In this document: in pieces, positions 1 through 6,572 of the stretch | Layout of the letters: each line of letters starts with the position of its first letter | Numbering within the stretch: position 1 is the stretch's first letter | DNA from: CAYLSV01 sp964386435 | Lineage (GTDB): Bacteria; Planctomycetota; Phycisphaerae; Tepidisphaerales; Tepidisphaeraceae | NCBI GenBank assembly: GCA_964386435.1 | Contig: CAYLSV010000083.1 | Coordinates: forward strand, 1 to 15,793 | Direction of reading: 5' to 3' | DNA length: 15,793 bases | Notes under the pieces: model-generated | Told to the model about the DNA's origin: nothing | The model's input: only the letters and a program-made list of their open reading frames with translations | Databases searched by the model: none | Position numbers and translations under genes: made by a program

Positions 1-556
1 CCTGCCACACCCGCGGCAACCGCAGCGCCCGCGCGAGCCGGGCCAGCCCCTCGCTCGCCGGCCCTCGCCCCCGGCACACGATCCGCGTCGGCCGCCCGGC
101 CAGCGCCGCGATCGTCGCCGCGAGCAAAGCCGCCCGGTGCCCCTCGTCGACGCGTGGAAAAGGCTCGATCAGCAGACGCAATTCGCCGAAGTACGCCGCC
201 GGCCGGGCGAGGTCCTGAGGCACCGCCCGCCCGATCGCCGCCCGCTGCGGGTCGACGCCGTGGAGCAGGCTCAGCCGCAGCGCCGCCGGGGTCGGGCAAA
301 GCACCCGACGTGCCGCCGTCACCACCTTTGTGCCTGCTGGCCCGGTCCGCTGCGTCCAGCGTTCGCCGAGGTCCGGCGTACCGAGCCACAGCACGCGCCT
401 CGCCGACGCGTCGCCCCACGTCGTCACGTGATCGGCCGTTCGCAACGCCCGCCAGATCCGCAGCGGGTCGGTTCGCGTGGTAAGCACGTCGGCACCGTCG
501 CCGATCAGCAATCGGCTCTTGGCATCGTGGTGGGTGATGAGGTGAAGTCGCATCAT
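1..556 (-). CDS. Glycosyltransferase-like protein (GT-B/GT4 type), C-terminus cut by window edge
   Basis: An open frame begins at ATG 556 (a second ATG follows at 553) and runs without a stop to the window edge, giving 185 residues. The protein starts MMRLHLITHHDAKSRLLIGD. Residues about 128-180 resemble the opening of the second Rossmann domain of GT-B glycosyltransferases: LLIEPFPRVDEGHRAALL, then GRPTRIVCRGRGPASEGL, recalling the usual pattern of PF..KGH..LL.A followed by a G.GP turn. The N-terminal domain is short for the family, and the C-terminal sugar-nucleotide site lies outside the window, so family and substrate stay open. The codon pattern, with G/C at third positions, matches its neighbours. 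No clear Shine-Dalgarno sequence precedes the start. It lies downstream of metK on the same strand, but 300 bp of repeat-rich DNA separates them, so co-transcription is doubtful. It could also be a non-GT Rossmann protein. Confidence 0.55.
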   Translation of the reverse strand, partial: MMRLHLITHHDAKSRLLIGDGADVLTTRTDPLRIWRALRTADHVTTWGDASARRVLWLGTPDLGERWTQRTGPAGTKVVTAARRVLCPTPAALRLSLLHGVDPQRAAIGRAVPQDLARPAAYFGELRLLIEPFPRVDEGHRAALLAATIAALAGRPTRIVCRGRGPASEGLARLARALRLPRVWQ

Positions 557-642
557 TCACGCGAAATCATCGGCGGCTGCGATGGCTTTGCGTTCGTCGC
601 TGAACCCGCTTCCGCCTCGTAGAGGTGGGGCTACGCCTGAAC

Positions 643-666
643 TGCAAGCCGCTCGATCCGGGCGCA
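643..666. repeat. Short element shared with the region upstream of metK
   Basis: Bases 643-660 match 2112-2129 at 17 of 18 positions in direct orientation (TGCAAGCCGCTC-ATCCG). The overlapping stretch 653-666 (TCGATCCGGGCGCA) also matches the reverse complement of 2130-2143 at 13 of 14 positions. The same short palindromic unit therefore occurs on both sides of metK, which fits a REP-like repeat better than a gene-specific regulatory site. Confidence 0.5.
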
Positions 667-733
667 GCCCCGCCGTCACCACGGCGGTGGGGGCCTCAGC
701 GACGCCGAGCCCCTGCTGAACGTCGGCGACCAA

Positions 734-743
734 NNNNNNNNNN
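734..743. other. Assembly gap (10 N)
   Basis: A run of exactly ten N, the same length as the gap inside flgH. Equal gap lengths suggest scaffold placeholders rather than measured distances, so the true spacer length is unknown. The gap borders the right arm of the inverted repeat. Confidence 0.9.
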
Positions 744-814
744 CTCTACGAGGCGGAGGCGGGCTCAGCGACGCACGCATACCGGGGACGGCAAGACCTA
801 CTCCAACTGCAGAG

Positions 815-832
815 CGCGGTGCGGGCACCGCG
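815..832 (-). terminator. Probable metK transcription terminator hairpin
   Basis: CGCGGTGC at 815-822 is followed by GG and then GCACCGCG at 825-832, an 8-bp GC-rich inverted repeat (in practice about a 6-bp stem with a 6-nt loop). It starts about 27 nt beyond the metK stop. No strong T-run follows on the minus strand, so termination by this hairpin is inferred only. Confidence 0.4.
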
Positions 833-858
833 GCTACTTGCCCGCTGCGGGACGAGGC

Positions 859-2076
859 TCACGCGCCGGCGGCTTGCTTGAGCGCGTCGGCTTTGTCCGT
901 TTTTTCCCAACTGAAGCCGCCGTCGCCGTCGGGGTCGCGGCCGAAGTGGCCGTGGGCGGCGGTGCGTTTGTAGATCGGCTTGACTAGGTCGAGCATGCCG
1001 ATCAGGCCCTTGGGCGTGAGCTTGAAGTGCTCGGCGACGAGGTCGGCCAGCTTGTGCTCCGGCAGCTTGCCGGTGCCGAAGGTGTTGACGTTAATGCTCA
1101 CCGGTTTGGCAACGCCGATGGCGTAGGCGAGTTGCACCTCGACCTCATCGGCCAGCCCGGCGGCGACCAGGTTCTTCGCGACGTACCGGGCGACGTACGC
1201 CGCCGAGCGGTCGACCTTGCTGGGGTCCTTGCCGGAGAACGCCCCGCCCCCGTGCCGGCCCCGGCCGCCGTAGGTGTCGACGATAATCTTCCGGCCCGTC
1301 AGCCCCGCGTCGCCGTGCGGCCCGCCGACGACGAATTTGCCTGTCGGGTTGATGTGGTACGTGATCTCGTCGCTGGCGTAATCGTCTGGTAAAATCGGCT
1401 TGATCGCGTGCTCGATGATCGCCTTTTTCGACGCCTCGTCCATTAACTTGCCGCTCGAATCCAGCCGGTCGGCGGCGTGCTGGGTGCTGACGACCACCGT
1501 GTTCACCTTCACCGGCTTCCCGTCGCCGTCGTACTCGACCGTCACCTGGCTCTTGCTGTCGGGCCGCAGCCAGTCGAGCTCGCCGCTTTCGCGGAGGTGC
1601 GCCAACCGCTCGACAATGCGGTGCGACAAATGAATCGGCAGCGGCATCAGCGCGTCGGTCTCGCGGTTGGCATAACCGAACATCAGGCCTTGGTCGCCCG
1701 CGCCCTGCTCGCCCTCGACGTCGCTGGCGTCGTCCACGCCCTGGGCGATGTCCGGCGACTGGCTGTGAATCGCGTTGAGCACGCCGCAGCTGTCGTAGCT
1801 GAAGCCGATGTCGTTGTAGTGATATCCAATGTTTTTGATCGTGTCGCGGACGACCTCGTCGACCTTGACGTAGCTGTCGGTCCGCACCTCGCCGGCGACG
1901 ACAACCTGCCCGGTGGTGCACAGCGTCTCGACGGCCACGCGGGCGTTAATCGGGTCGGAGTCCAGCCGCAAAATCTCGTCGAGGATCGCGTCGGAAATCT
2001 GGTCACTCACCTTGTCGGGGTGGCCCTTGCTGACGCTTTCGCTGGTGAACAAATGGTGGTCGGGGTTCATCGCCAT
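859..2076 (-). CDS. metK: S-adenosylmethionine synthetase
   Basis: MetK makes S-adenosylmethionine from methionine and ATP, releasing phosphate and diphosphate; it is a cytoplasmic, Mg- and K-dependent oligomer. The 405-residue product is close to the usual bacterial length of about 385-400. Signature motifs are present: HLFTSESVSKGHPDK near the N-terminus (ATP site), the GAGDQGLMFGYA motif, and GGGAFSGKDPSKVDRSAAY in the C-terminal third (phosphate-binding loop). ATG 2076 (MAMNPDHHLF) is preferred; ATG 2070 is equally possible, and a further in-frame start at 2109 would add residues with no family similarity. No strong Shine-Dalgarno sequence is visible. The leader from 2077 to 2162 holds a long stem-loop and a 14-bp palindrome. 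The SAM produced would supply the two methyltransferases encoded further right. Confidence 0.97.
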   Translation of the reverse strand: MAMNPDHHLFTSESVSKGHPDKVSDQISDAILDEILRLDSDPINARVAVETLCTTGQVVVAGEVRTDSYVKVDEVVRDTIKNIGYHYNDIGFSYDSCGVLNAIHSQSPDIAQGVDDASDVEGEQGAGDQGLMFGYANRETDALMPLPIHLSHRIVERLAHLRESGELDWLRPDSKSQVTVEYDGDGKPVKVNTVVVSTQHAADRLDSSGKLMDEASKKAIIEHAIKPILPDDYASDEITYHINPTGKFVVGGPHGDAGLTGRKIIVDTYGGRGRHGGGAFSGKDPSKVDRSAAYVARYVAKNLVAAGLADEVEVQLAYAIGVAKPVSINVNTFGTGKLPEHKLADLVAEHFKLTPKGLIGMLDLVKPIYKRTAAHGHFGRDPDGDGGFSWEKTDKADALKQAAGA

Positions 2077-2098
2077 ATCGGACCGGCAAGATAGGGCG

Positions 2099-2112
2099 AC
2101 GGTGGCCACCGT
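2099..2112. promoter_or_regulatory. Perfect 14-bp palindrome upstream of metK
   Basis: ACGGTGGCCACCGT is its own reverse complement and lies 23 bp upstream of the preferred metK start. It could be a binding site for a dimeric regulator or a short hairpin in the leader. No regulator family is recognised from the sequence. Confidence 0.4.
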
Positions 2113-2158
2113 GCAAGCCGCTCCATCCGTGCACCCGGATCGACGGATGAACGCTTGC
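2113..2158 (-). promoter_or_regulatory. Long stem-loop between the lipoprotein gene and metK (terminator or metK leader)
   Basis: On the minus strand GCAAGC (2158-2153) pairs with GCTTGC (2118-2113), and CATCCGT (2149-2143) pairs with ACGGATG (2130-2124). This gives two stacked helices of 6 and 7 bp, an internal loop and a 12-nt apical loop. The structure begins 5 nt past the lipoprotein stop codon, fitting a terminator, but no T-run follows. The 5' arm could also pair with CTTGCC at 2090-2085, close to the metK start, so a two-state leader is possible. No published SAM riboswitch class is recognised in it. Confidence 0.45.
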
Positions 2159-2162
2159 CCCG

Positions 2163-2786
2163 TCAGTCGCCGGCGTTCGCCGCGAGCAGGGCGTCGATCA
2201 ACCGCCGGATCTGCCGGGCGCCCGTCTCACCCATCACCGCCGGGTGGCCCGCCCGGGTGTCCAGGAAGAACCGCTTGTCCTGCCCGGTTGCCGCGGGCAG
2301 CTCCGTGGTGAACGCGACGATGATCAGCTGCACCTCGAACGGTTGGCCGTCGCCGTCGAAGGTCCGCCGTTCCTCCCAAATGCTCACGACTTCCGGCCCC
2401 ACCGCCGGCGGCGGCGGGTCACTCACTGACAGCCGCTCGACCCCCTCGGGCAGCACCATCTCCTCCGCAAACGGCACGTCCAGCATCGACGCCACCCGAA
2501 GGAAGTTGCCGTCCTCGACGCTCAAATCACCCGGCGCTTCCACGATCGAGAACATGATCGGCGTGAGGATCACCTCGTCCATGTAACCGGCCCCGTGAAC
2601 CCGCCCCCGCTCGTCGCGGAACACCGCGTCCCGCGGCACGCCCTCGAGCTTCTCGGGGAAGACGAAGTTCGTCCCTGCGTGCCGCGCCTCGCCGGCAACG
2701 TTGTTGCCACCACCGCCCGACGCGCAGCCGCCCAGCCACAGGATCGTCACGAGCCCCGCCCACACCCCATGCCATCGGCCGCGCAT
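2163..2786 (-). CDS. Predicted lipoprotein of unknown function
   Basis: The 207-residue product begins MRGRWHGVWAGLVTILWLGG, a basic start and hydrophobic stretch ending in the lipobox-like LGGC with Cys21, then a Gly-rich spacer. It is probably exported and lipid-anchored. The mature part contains beta-rich stretches (VILTPIMFSIVEAP, FEVQLIIVAFTTELP) and a proline cluster (SDPPPPAVGPE); no family is recognised. The frame is open upstream to 3071, but that extension is antisense to hom and lacks protein-like features, so ATG 2786 is chosen because it places the signal peptide at the N-terminus. There is no Shine-Dalgarno sequence. A TACACT hexamer lies 6 nt before the ATG, suggesting a leaderless transcript. 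The gene precedes metK on the same strand and is divergent from hom. Confidence 0.75.
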   Translation of the reverse strand: MRGRWHGVWAGLVTILWLGGCASGGGGNNVAGEARHAGTNFVFPEKLEGVPRDAVFRDERGRVHGAGYMDEVILTPIMFSIVEAPGDLSVEDGNFLRVASMLDVPFAEEMVLPEGVERLSVSDPPPPAVGPEVVSIWEERRTFDGDGQPFEVQLIIVAFTTELPAATGQDKRFFLDTRAGHPAVMGETGARQIRRLIDALLAANAGD

Positions 2787-2792
2787 GCCGCG

Positions 2793-2798
2793 AGTGTA
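2793..2798 (-). promoter_or_regulatory. -10-like element of the lipoprotein gene, leaderless layout
   Basis: Minus-strand TACACT lies 6 nt upstream of ATG 2786, with a weak TTGCGT (-35-like) 16 bp further upstream at 2820-2815. At this spacing transcription would begin at or next to the A of the ATG, consistent with the missing Shine-Dalgarno sequence. This is predicted from the pattern only. Confidence 0.4.
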
Positions 2799-2851
2799 GC
2801 GGCACCCCGACACCACGCAATGCATCCGGTGTACGCCCGCCCCGCGATCCT

Positions 2852-2857
2852 TACACT
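2852..2857 (+). promoter_or_regulatory. -10-like element of hom, leaderless layout
   Basis: TACACT lies 8 nt before the hom start codon, mirroring the identical hexamer of the divergent lipoprotein gene. No good -35 element is visible 16-18 bp upstream, and no Shine-Dalgarno sequence precedes the ATG. Confidence 0.35.
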
Positions 2858-2865
2858 TCGGCGGC

Positions 2866-4176
2866 ATGCCCGACACGCCCAACGCTTTGCCCATCCACCT
2901 CACCCTGCTCGGCCGCGGCGTCGTGGGGCAAGGCGTGCTCCAAATCCTCGCCGACCGCGGCGATTTGCTGGCCAAACGCGTCGGGCGAAGCCTCGTCGTC
3001 AAACATGTCGTGGTTCGCGACGCGGCCAAGCATGCCGGGGCCGACGTGACCACCGACGCGGCCACCGCCATCGATGACCCGGCAATCGAAGTCGTCGTCG
3101 AAGTTATGGGCGGCGTCGAGGCGGCCCACGATCACGTCCGACGGGCGCTGGAGGCCGGCAAGCACGTCGTCACCGCCAATAAAGCCCTCGTCGCCGCCCA
3201 CGGCCCGGCACTTTTTCAGCTCGCCCGAGACCGCGGGGTTTGTCTGGCGTTCGAGGCCTCGTGCGGCGGGGGCGTGCCGATCATCAGCGCCCTCACCGGC
3301 GGCCTGCTCGCCAACCGCACCGACGCCCTCGTCGGCATCCTCAACGGCACGTGCAACTTCATCCTCACCGAGATGGCCGCCGGCAAGGACTACGCCACCG
3401 CCCTCGCCGGCGCCCAAGCCGCCGGCTACGCGGAGGCCGACCCGACGATGGACGTTTCCGGCCGCGACGCCGCCCAAAAGCTGGCGATTCTCACGTCGCT
3501 GTCGTTCGACGCCCGCGTCGACGAGTCGGCCGTGAGCGTCGAAGGCATCGACACCCTCGACGCCGCCGACGTGGCGTTGGCGGCGGAAATGGGGTACGCC
3601 GTGAAACTGCTGGCCGTGGCCGAGCGGCACGAGGACGGGTTGGCGTTGGGCGTTGCCCCGCATCTGGTGCCTCATGGCCACGTGCTGGCCGATGTCGCCG
3701 GGCCGTTCAACGCCGCGAGCGTCTGGGGCGATGCGCTGGGGCACGCGTTGTTCTACGGCCGCGGTGCGGGCGCGGCGGCGACCGCGAGCGCGGTGGTCGC
3801 CGATGTCTTGGGCATCGCGTTGGGCACCACGCCCAAGCAATTTGCCACGCTCGCCGCCTTCGGCCCGGATCTGCCGCCGGCGGCGGTGTTGCCACCGGGT
3901 CGGGTGCGGAGCCGGTCGTACCTGCGGGTCACTGCCCGCGACGTGCCGGGCGTGTTGGGACACATTTGCGACGCCTTGGGCGCTGCGGGCATCAGCATCG
4001 CCGCGGTCCGCCAGCACGAGAGCGCGGCCGGGGCGATGGTGCCGATTGTCATCACCACCCACACAGCCCAGGAGCAGGCGCTGGGCCGGGCGCTGCAGCA
4101 GATCGACGCCCTCGCCGACGTGGGCGCGGCCACCGTGCGGCTGCGCATTCTCGACGAACCCGACGCCCGGGCGTGA
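2866..4176 (+). CDS. hom: Homoserine dehydrogenase with C-terminal ACT domain
   Basis: This enzyme reduces aspartate semialdehyde to homoserine with NAD(P)H, the branch-point step toward threonine, methionine and hence SAM. The 436-residue protein has the full single-function architecture. A Rossmann domain carries GRGVVG (residues 16-21). The catalytic domain carries ANK with Lys106, ASCGGGVPI, GILNGTCNFIL, GYAEADPT with Glu190, and DAAQKLAIL with Lys205; Lys106 and Lys205 match the two conserved lysines of the family. An ACT domain from about residue 351 to 430 (VTARDVPGVLGHICDALG) is the usual site of threonine feedback. It is not fused to aspartokinase. ATG 2866 is kept: the frame starts in the intergenic gap and the NAD-binding motif follows at the normal distance. 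Its stop is 5 bp from the stop of the convergent gene. Confidence 0.97.
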   Translation: MPDTPNALPIHLTLLGRGVVGQGVLQILADRGDLLAKRVGRSLVVKHVVVRDAAKHAGADVTTDAATAIDDPAIEVVVEVMGGVEAAHDHVRRALEAGKHVVTANKALVAAHGPALFQLARDRGVCLAFEASCGGGVPIISALTGGLLANRTDALVGILNGTCNFILTEMAAGKDYATALAGAQAAGYAEADPTMDVSGRDAAQKLAILTSLSFDARVDESAVSVEGIDTLDAADVALAAEMGYAVKLLAVAERHEDGLALGVAPHLVPHGHVLADVAGPFNAASVWGDALGHALFYGRGAGAAATASAVVADVLGIALGTTPKQFATLAAFGPDLPPAAVLPPGRVRSRSYLRVTARDVPGVLGHICDALGAAGISIAAVRQHESAAGAMVPIVITTHTAQEQALGRALQQIDALADVGAATVRLRILDEPDARA

Positions 4177-4181
4177 GGCGA

Positions 4182-4946
4182 TCAGTCCCCGCATCCGCCA
4201 CAACCGCCACCGCCGCCGCAACCTGAATCGCCTGAGCCGCCGCTGTCGGAAGATTCGTGACTGTCCCCGACACCGCAGCCGCTGTGGCCGCTGTGGCTGT
4301 TCCTCTTGCCGCCGCCCTTGCCCTGGAAGATGCTAATGACGAGCACCACGGCCACCAGCCCGATCAGCCCCACGATCAGGCACGCGACAAACGTCCCGCC
4401 GTCGATCGCCACGCCGCCCAGGCCCACGCCAAGCATCAACAACAACCCTGCCGCCATCGCCCACCGCTTGACTCGCCGTCGCGGCAACACGAAGCACGCA
4501 CTCGTGTCGACCCGCCGAAATTCCCGCGTCGCAAACCGCACCGCCCCCGGCGGCCAAACATCCGGCGGCGGCTCTTCCCCAAAGTGCGTGCGGTAACTCG
4601 CAAGCGTCCGCCCGTACCAATCCTCAAACTTCGCCGCCTCCGCCGTCCCGCCACGCGTCGGCCCATGGTGCAGATCGGTACCCAACACGTTCGGACAAAA
4701 GTCCAGCCAGTAGTCCCGGCTGTAGCACAGATGCAGATGCCACGCCTGATCCACCGCATCACTCGGCGTCACCCGATGCCCCGCCACGACTGCCAGATAG
4801 CAAAACCGCCGATACTCCTCCACCACCCGCCGAGCAAAATCCAGCGCCCACCCGTTTTCCCGCGCCAACCGACGACTCATCGGGAAAGCCGCCCCCACCA
4901 CATCCGGCGACCATTTCCGCAGCCGTTGCCACAGCGCATCATCCAT
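4182..4946 (-). CDS. GRDP-like membrane protein with Gly/Cys-rich tail
   Basis: The 254-residue product has three parts. Residues 1-155 resemble the glycine-rich-domain-containing (GRDP-like) family, seen in AVDQAWHLHLCYSRDYW (64-80), LGTDLHHGPTRGG (88-100) and YRTHFG (118-123). Two hydrophobic segments follow at about 163-180 and 186-206, probably membrane-spanning. The tail, 211-254, is almost entirely Gly, Ser, His, Asp and Cys and ends GGCGGCGD. The His/Cys content would suit metal binding or low-complexity assembly, but neither is shown, and the function of the family is not well defined. ATG 4946 is chosen because the upstream extension to 5075 has no family similarity, and because a TATCCT hexamer lies 6 nt before it. 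The gene is convergent with hom. Confidence 0.75.
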   Translation of the reverse strand: MDDALWQRLRKWSPDVVGAAFPMSRRLARENGWALDFARRVVEEYRRFCYLAVVAGHRVTPSDAVDQAWHLHLCYSRDYWLDFCPNVLGTDLHHGPTRGGTAEAAKFEDWYGRTLASYRTHFGEEPPPDVWPPGAVRFATREFRRVDTSACFVLPRRRVKRWAMAAGLLLMLGVGLGGVAIDGGTFVACLIVGLIGLVAVVLVISIFQGKGGGKRNSHSGHSGCGVGDSHESSDSGGSGDSGCGGGGGCGGCGD

Positions 4947-4952
4947 GTCTGA

Positions 4953-4958
4953 AGGATA
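4953..4958 (-). promoter_or_regulatory. -10-like element of the GRDP-like gene, leaderless layout
   Basis: Minus-strand TATCCT ends 6 nt before ATG 4946, with TTGTGT as a possible -35 element 18 bp upstream. As for the lipoprotein and hom genes, the hexamer is too close to the start codon to leave room for a ribosome-binding site. Confidence 0.4.
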
Positions 4959-5607
4959 GAAACAAGCCGCACCGCGACACAAATGCGGATGCCGGCTTGA
5001 TCGCGAAAGGCTGGGATCGGTGATCACGTGGTTGTTGCAAGCGACCGCAGCCGCGGATCGCCACACGTTGCACAAGTCAACGCGGTCGATCGCATCGATC
5101 CACCGTCAGCGGCCACGATCTGCACGAGCCTGATTTCGCGTCGATCCATCGTGTAGTCCGATCGGCGGCGGCCAGCCGCCCGCTCGACGTCGGCGGGTTT
5201 GATTCTGAAAAAGCTGCCGTATTGCCTTGATCGGCGAAGTTATGGACGGGCTCGGCTTGCGGCCGCTACGCCGCGGGCCGTTCGCGTCCTCGCCCATGGC
5301 GTTGCGGCGAATGATGGCGACTCGGTGCAGCGAATCGACCTGGGCACACGCAGCCGTCCAATAACTTCGGCCGGCAAGACCAGTCCGCGCTTGACTGTGC
5401 GGAAAACGCTTGGCCTCTCGAATTGGCCTCGCAACGGTCAAGGAAGCAGGGGAAGGTGCCGGCTTAGCGGTCGCGGCCGGATCCCTGCTCGTCGGGCGTC
5501 GGTCTCAGTCGACAGCAGGCTGGCGGCGTGGGTGCAGCCGCAGTGGCGGCACGTCGGCGAAACCGCGGATTTGCCACCATGATTTGGTTGGCGTGACCGT
5601 CGCGCTG

Positions 5608-5766
5608 CTGACAGATGGACTTGCTCCTCGGGTGACGCCATTCGATGCGGCCAATGGTGGACGAGGCTTCTCAGGTGCGCTTCAGCACATCCCAAGTGGC
5701 ACCTCGTGGTACCTGCTGCACGACCTTCCGCCGTGGCAGACGGTCCACCCGCAGGCAAGGCGTTGA
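5608..5766 (+). pseudogene. Probable decayed IS5-type transposase fragment
   Basis: In frame with 5608 the translation reads LTDGLAPR, then GRGFSGALQHIPSGTSW, and then LLHDLPPWQTVHPQARR before a stop at 5764-5766. IS5-group transposases of the DUF4096 type begin with LTD..W..L.PLLP and about 40-50 residues later carry the conserved GCPWR.LP.D.PPWQTVY..FRRW stretch. The PPWQTV core is preserved here while the surroundings are eroded and the catalytic DDE part is absent. No terminal inverted repeats or target duplications were identified. The match is short, so chance similarity cannot be excluded. Confidence 0.4.
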
Positions 5767-5951
5767 TCGGCTGGCGTCTCGGCAGTCATAAGCCGGTGCT
5801 TGACGGTCGAGCGCTGCGGTGAACGTCCGCGAGCGACGGCCGTGACGGCCACAAGCATAATCTATGGGCGCTGCGGATCGGCGCGGTGTGCCTTGAGCTG
5901 TGTGGAACGATGCTCATTATGATCAGGACGTTGCAATGAACGCGCAGTTGA

Positions 5952-6170
5952 TCATTTCTTCTTGAGTTCGCTGTGGCCCTTTAATACACGGTCGCCGTCA
6001 TCTTGTTCGATCATGTATGCGGGGTCGTCGTCGCTGGCGTTCCGCGTGACCTCGTTGCCCTTGATCGTGCGGGTAACTTTGTCGGTGAACTTCTCGGTGA
6101 TCTTCTCCGTGCCGGTGCCGTTGCCCCACTGCCATTCGACTTGATCGCCTTTGTTGTAGGTGGTCGCCAT
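5952..6170 (-). CDS. Small Hva1/TUDOR-like protein (DUF2945 family)
   Basis: The 72-residue product reads MATTYNKGDQVEWQWGNGTG at the start, continues with TEKFTDKVTRTIKGNEVTRN and ASDDDPAYMIEQDDGDRVLK, and ends SELKKK. This pattern is typical of the hypervirulence-associated TUDOR-domain family (Hva1_TUDOR, DUF2945), small SH3-like beta proteins whose molecular role is not established. The length fits the family and the gene appears intact. The frame is open to 6254, but ATG 6170 matches the family's usual N-terminus, and the 28 extra residues look non-coding. No clear Shine-Dalgarno sequence or -10 element was found. It stands alone between a gene-poor stretch with transposase debris and a repeat-rich spacer, so it may be accessory cargo. 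Confidence 0.8.
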   Translation of the reverse strand: MATTYNKGDQVEWQWGNGTGTEKITEKFTDKVTRTIKGNEVTRNASDDDPAYMIEQDDGDRVLKGHSELKKK

Positions 6171-6421
6171 GGAGATTGCGGTGCAAGCGGCGGGACAGCG
6201 GGGTTCCGAAAAGGCTGCGAGGTGCGCCGCTTCGGATCGGGGATTCGCAGCCACGACGAGCGTGTTCAGGTGTTGTGCCGCGTGGGTTCCTCACTCATTG
6301 CAAGCAGCCCAGCCGCCACGCGGCGGACAATTGCGGGCAGAAGCGGCGGATCAGTGGCGGGAGTTGTCAGGGTGGGGTGGGTTCGGCGTCCGAATGTTTT
6401 TGAGGCACCCGCCGCGTCGTG

Positions 6422-6505
6422 GAGGCGGGGCAGCGTGTGTTGGGTGGGTTGGTGCGGATGCGGGTGTGGCCCCGCCTCTTCGAGCGGGTGGGGGATTCAG
6501 CGGCG
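6422..6505. repeat. Inverted repeat with a diverged copy of the left-end palindromic repeat
   Basis: GAGGCGGGGC at 6422-6431 is the exact reverse complement of 6469-6478, with a 37-bp loop. Bases 6475-6505 match the right arm of the left-end repeat (starting two bases before 744, as read from the 589-624 arm) at about 23 of 31 positions, sharing CCTCT-CGAG and TCAGCG. It is probably another, older member of the same intergenic repeat family. Confidence 0.45.
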
Positions 6506-6572
6506 GTAGAGCGGCGGGAAGTAATTTCGCCCGGGAGGCGCTTTGATCTGCCGCCGTTCAGGCCAATGCAAA

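Larger units (their letters stand above)
589..779. repeat. 36-bp imperfect inverted repeat around an assembly gap
   Basis: The arm at 589-624 and the reverse complement of 744-779 match at 33 of 36 positions. Both contain the core CGTCGCTGA-CCCGC-TCCGCCTCGTAGAG. The right arm begins directly after the ten-N gap, so the repeat may extend into unsequenced bases. A diverged relative (about 23 of 31 positions) lies at 6475-6505. This looks like a dispersed palindromic intergenic repeat, and its hairpin potential may explain the assembly break. Confidence 0.7.
557..858. other. Repeat-rich intergenic spacer with an assembly gap
   Basis: No coding frame here has recognisable protein content. The spacer lies between the start of the glycosyltransferase-like gene and the stop of metK. 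It contains a 36-bp imperfect inverted repeat (589-624 and 744-779), a short element shared with the metK upstream region (643-666), a ten-N gap (734-743) and a likely metK terminator hairpin (815-832). Confidence 0.7.
4947..5951. other. Gene-poor stretch of about 1 kb
   Basis: Apart from the promoter-like hexamer at 4953-4958, no intact gene is supported. Short open frames occur on both strands (5106-5441 minus, 5199-5582 plus, 5438-5758 minus), but none has a conserved motif or sensible composition, and they overlap each other. The only recognisable trace is a transposase-like fragment near 5608-5766. The stretch looks like decayed mobile or accessory DNA, which is inference. Confidence 0.5.

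Noticed and set aside
1477..2094. Plus-strand open frame opposite metK
   Set aside because: It is an antisense shadow; the minus strand carries the conserved SAM synthetase motifs.
2077..2162. A known SAM riboswitch ahead of metK
   Set aside because: No sequence signature of a published SAM or SAH riboswitch class was recognised, so only a generic structured leader or terminator is reported.
2787..3071. N-terminal extension of the lipoprotein frame into hom
   Set aside because: It would bury the signal peptide in the middle of the protein and overlap hom antisense; ATG 2786 gives a normal lipoprotein start.
2851..4221. Long minus-strand and alternative plus-strand open frames over hom
   Set aside because: They are antisense or frame-shifted shadows of a well-supported homoserine dehydrogenase in GC-rich DNA and have no recognisable domains.
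5106..5758. Open frames of about 106-127 residues in the gene-poor stretch
   Set aside because: Several overlap on both strands with no conserved motif; only the PPWQTV-containing stretch has a recognisable pattern.
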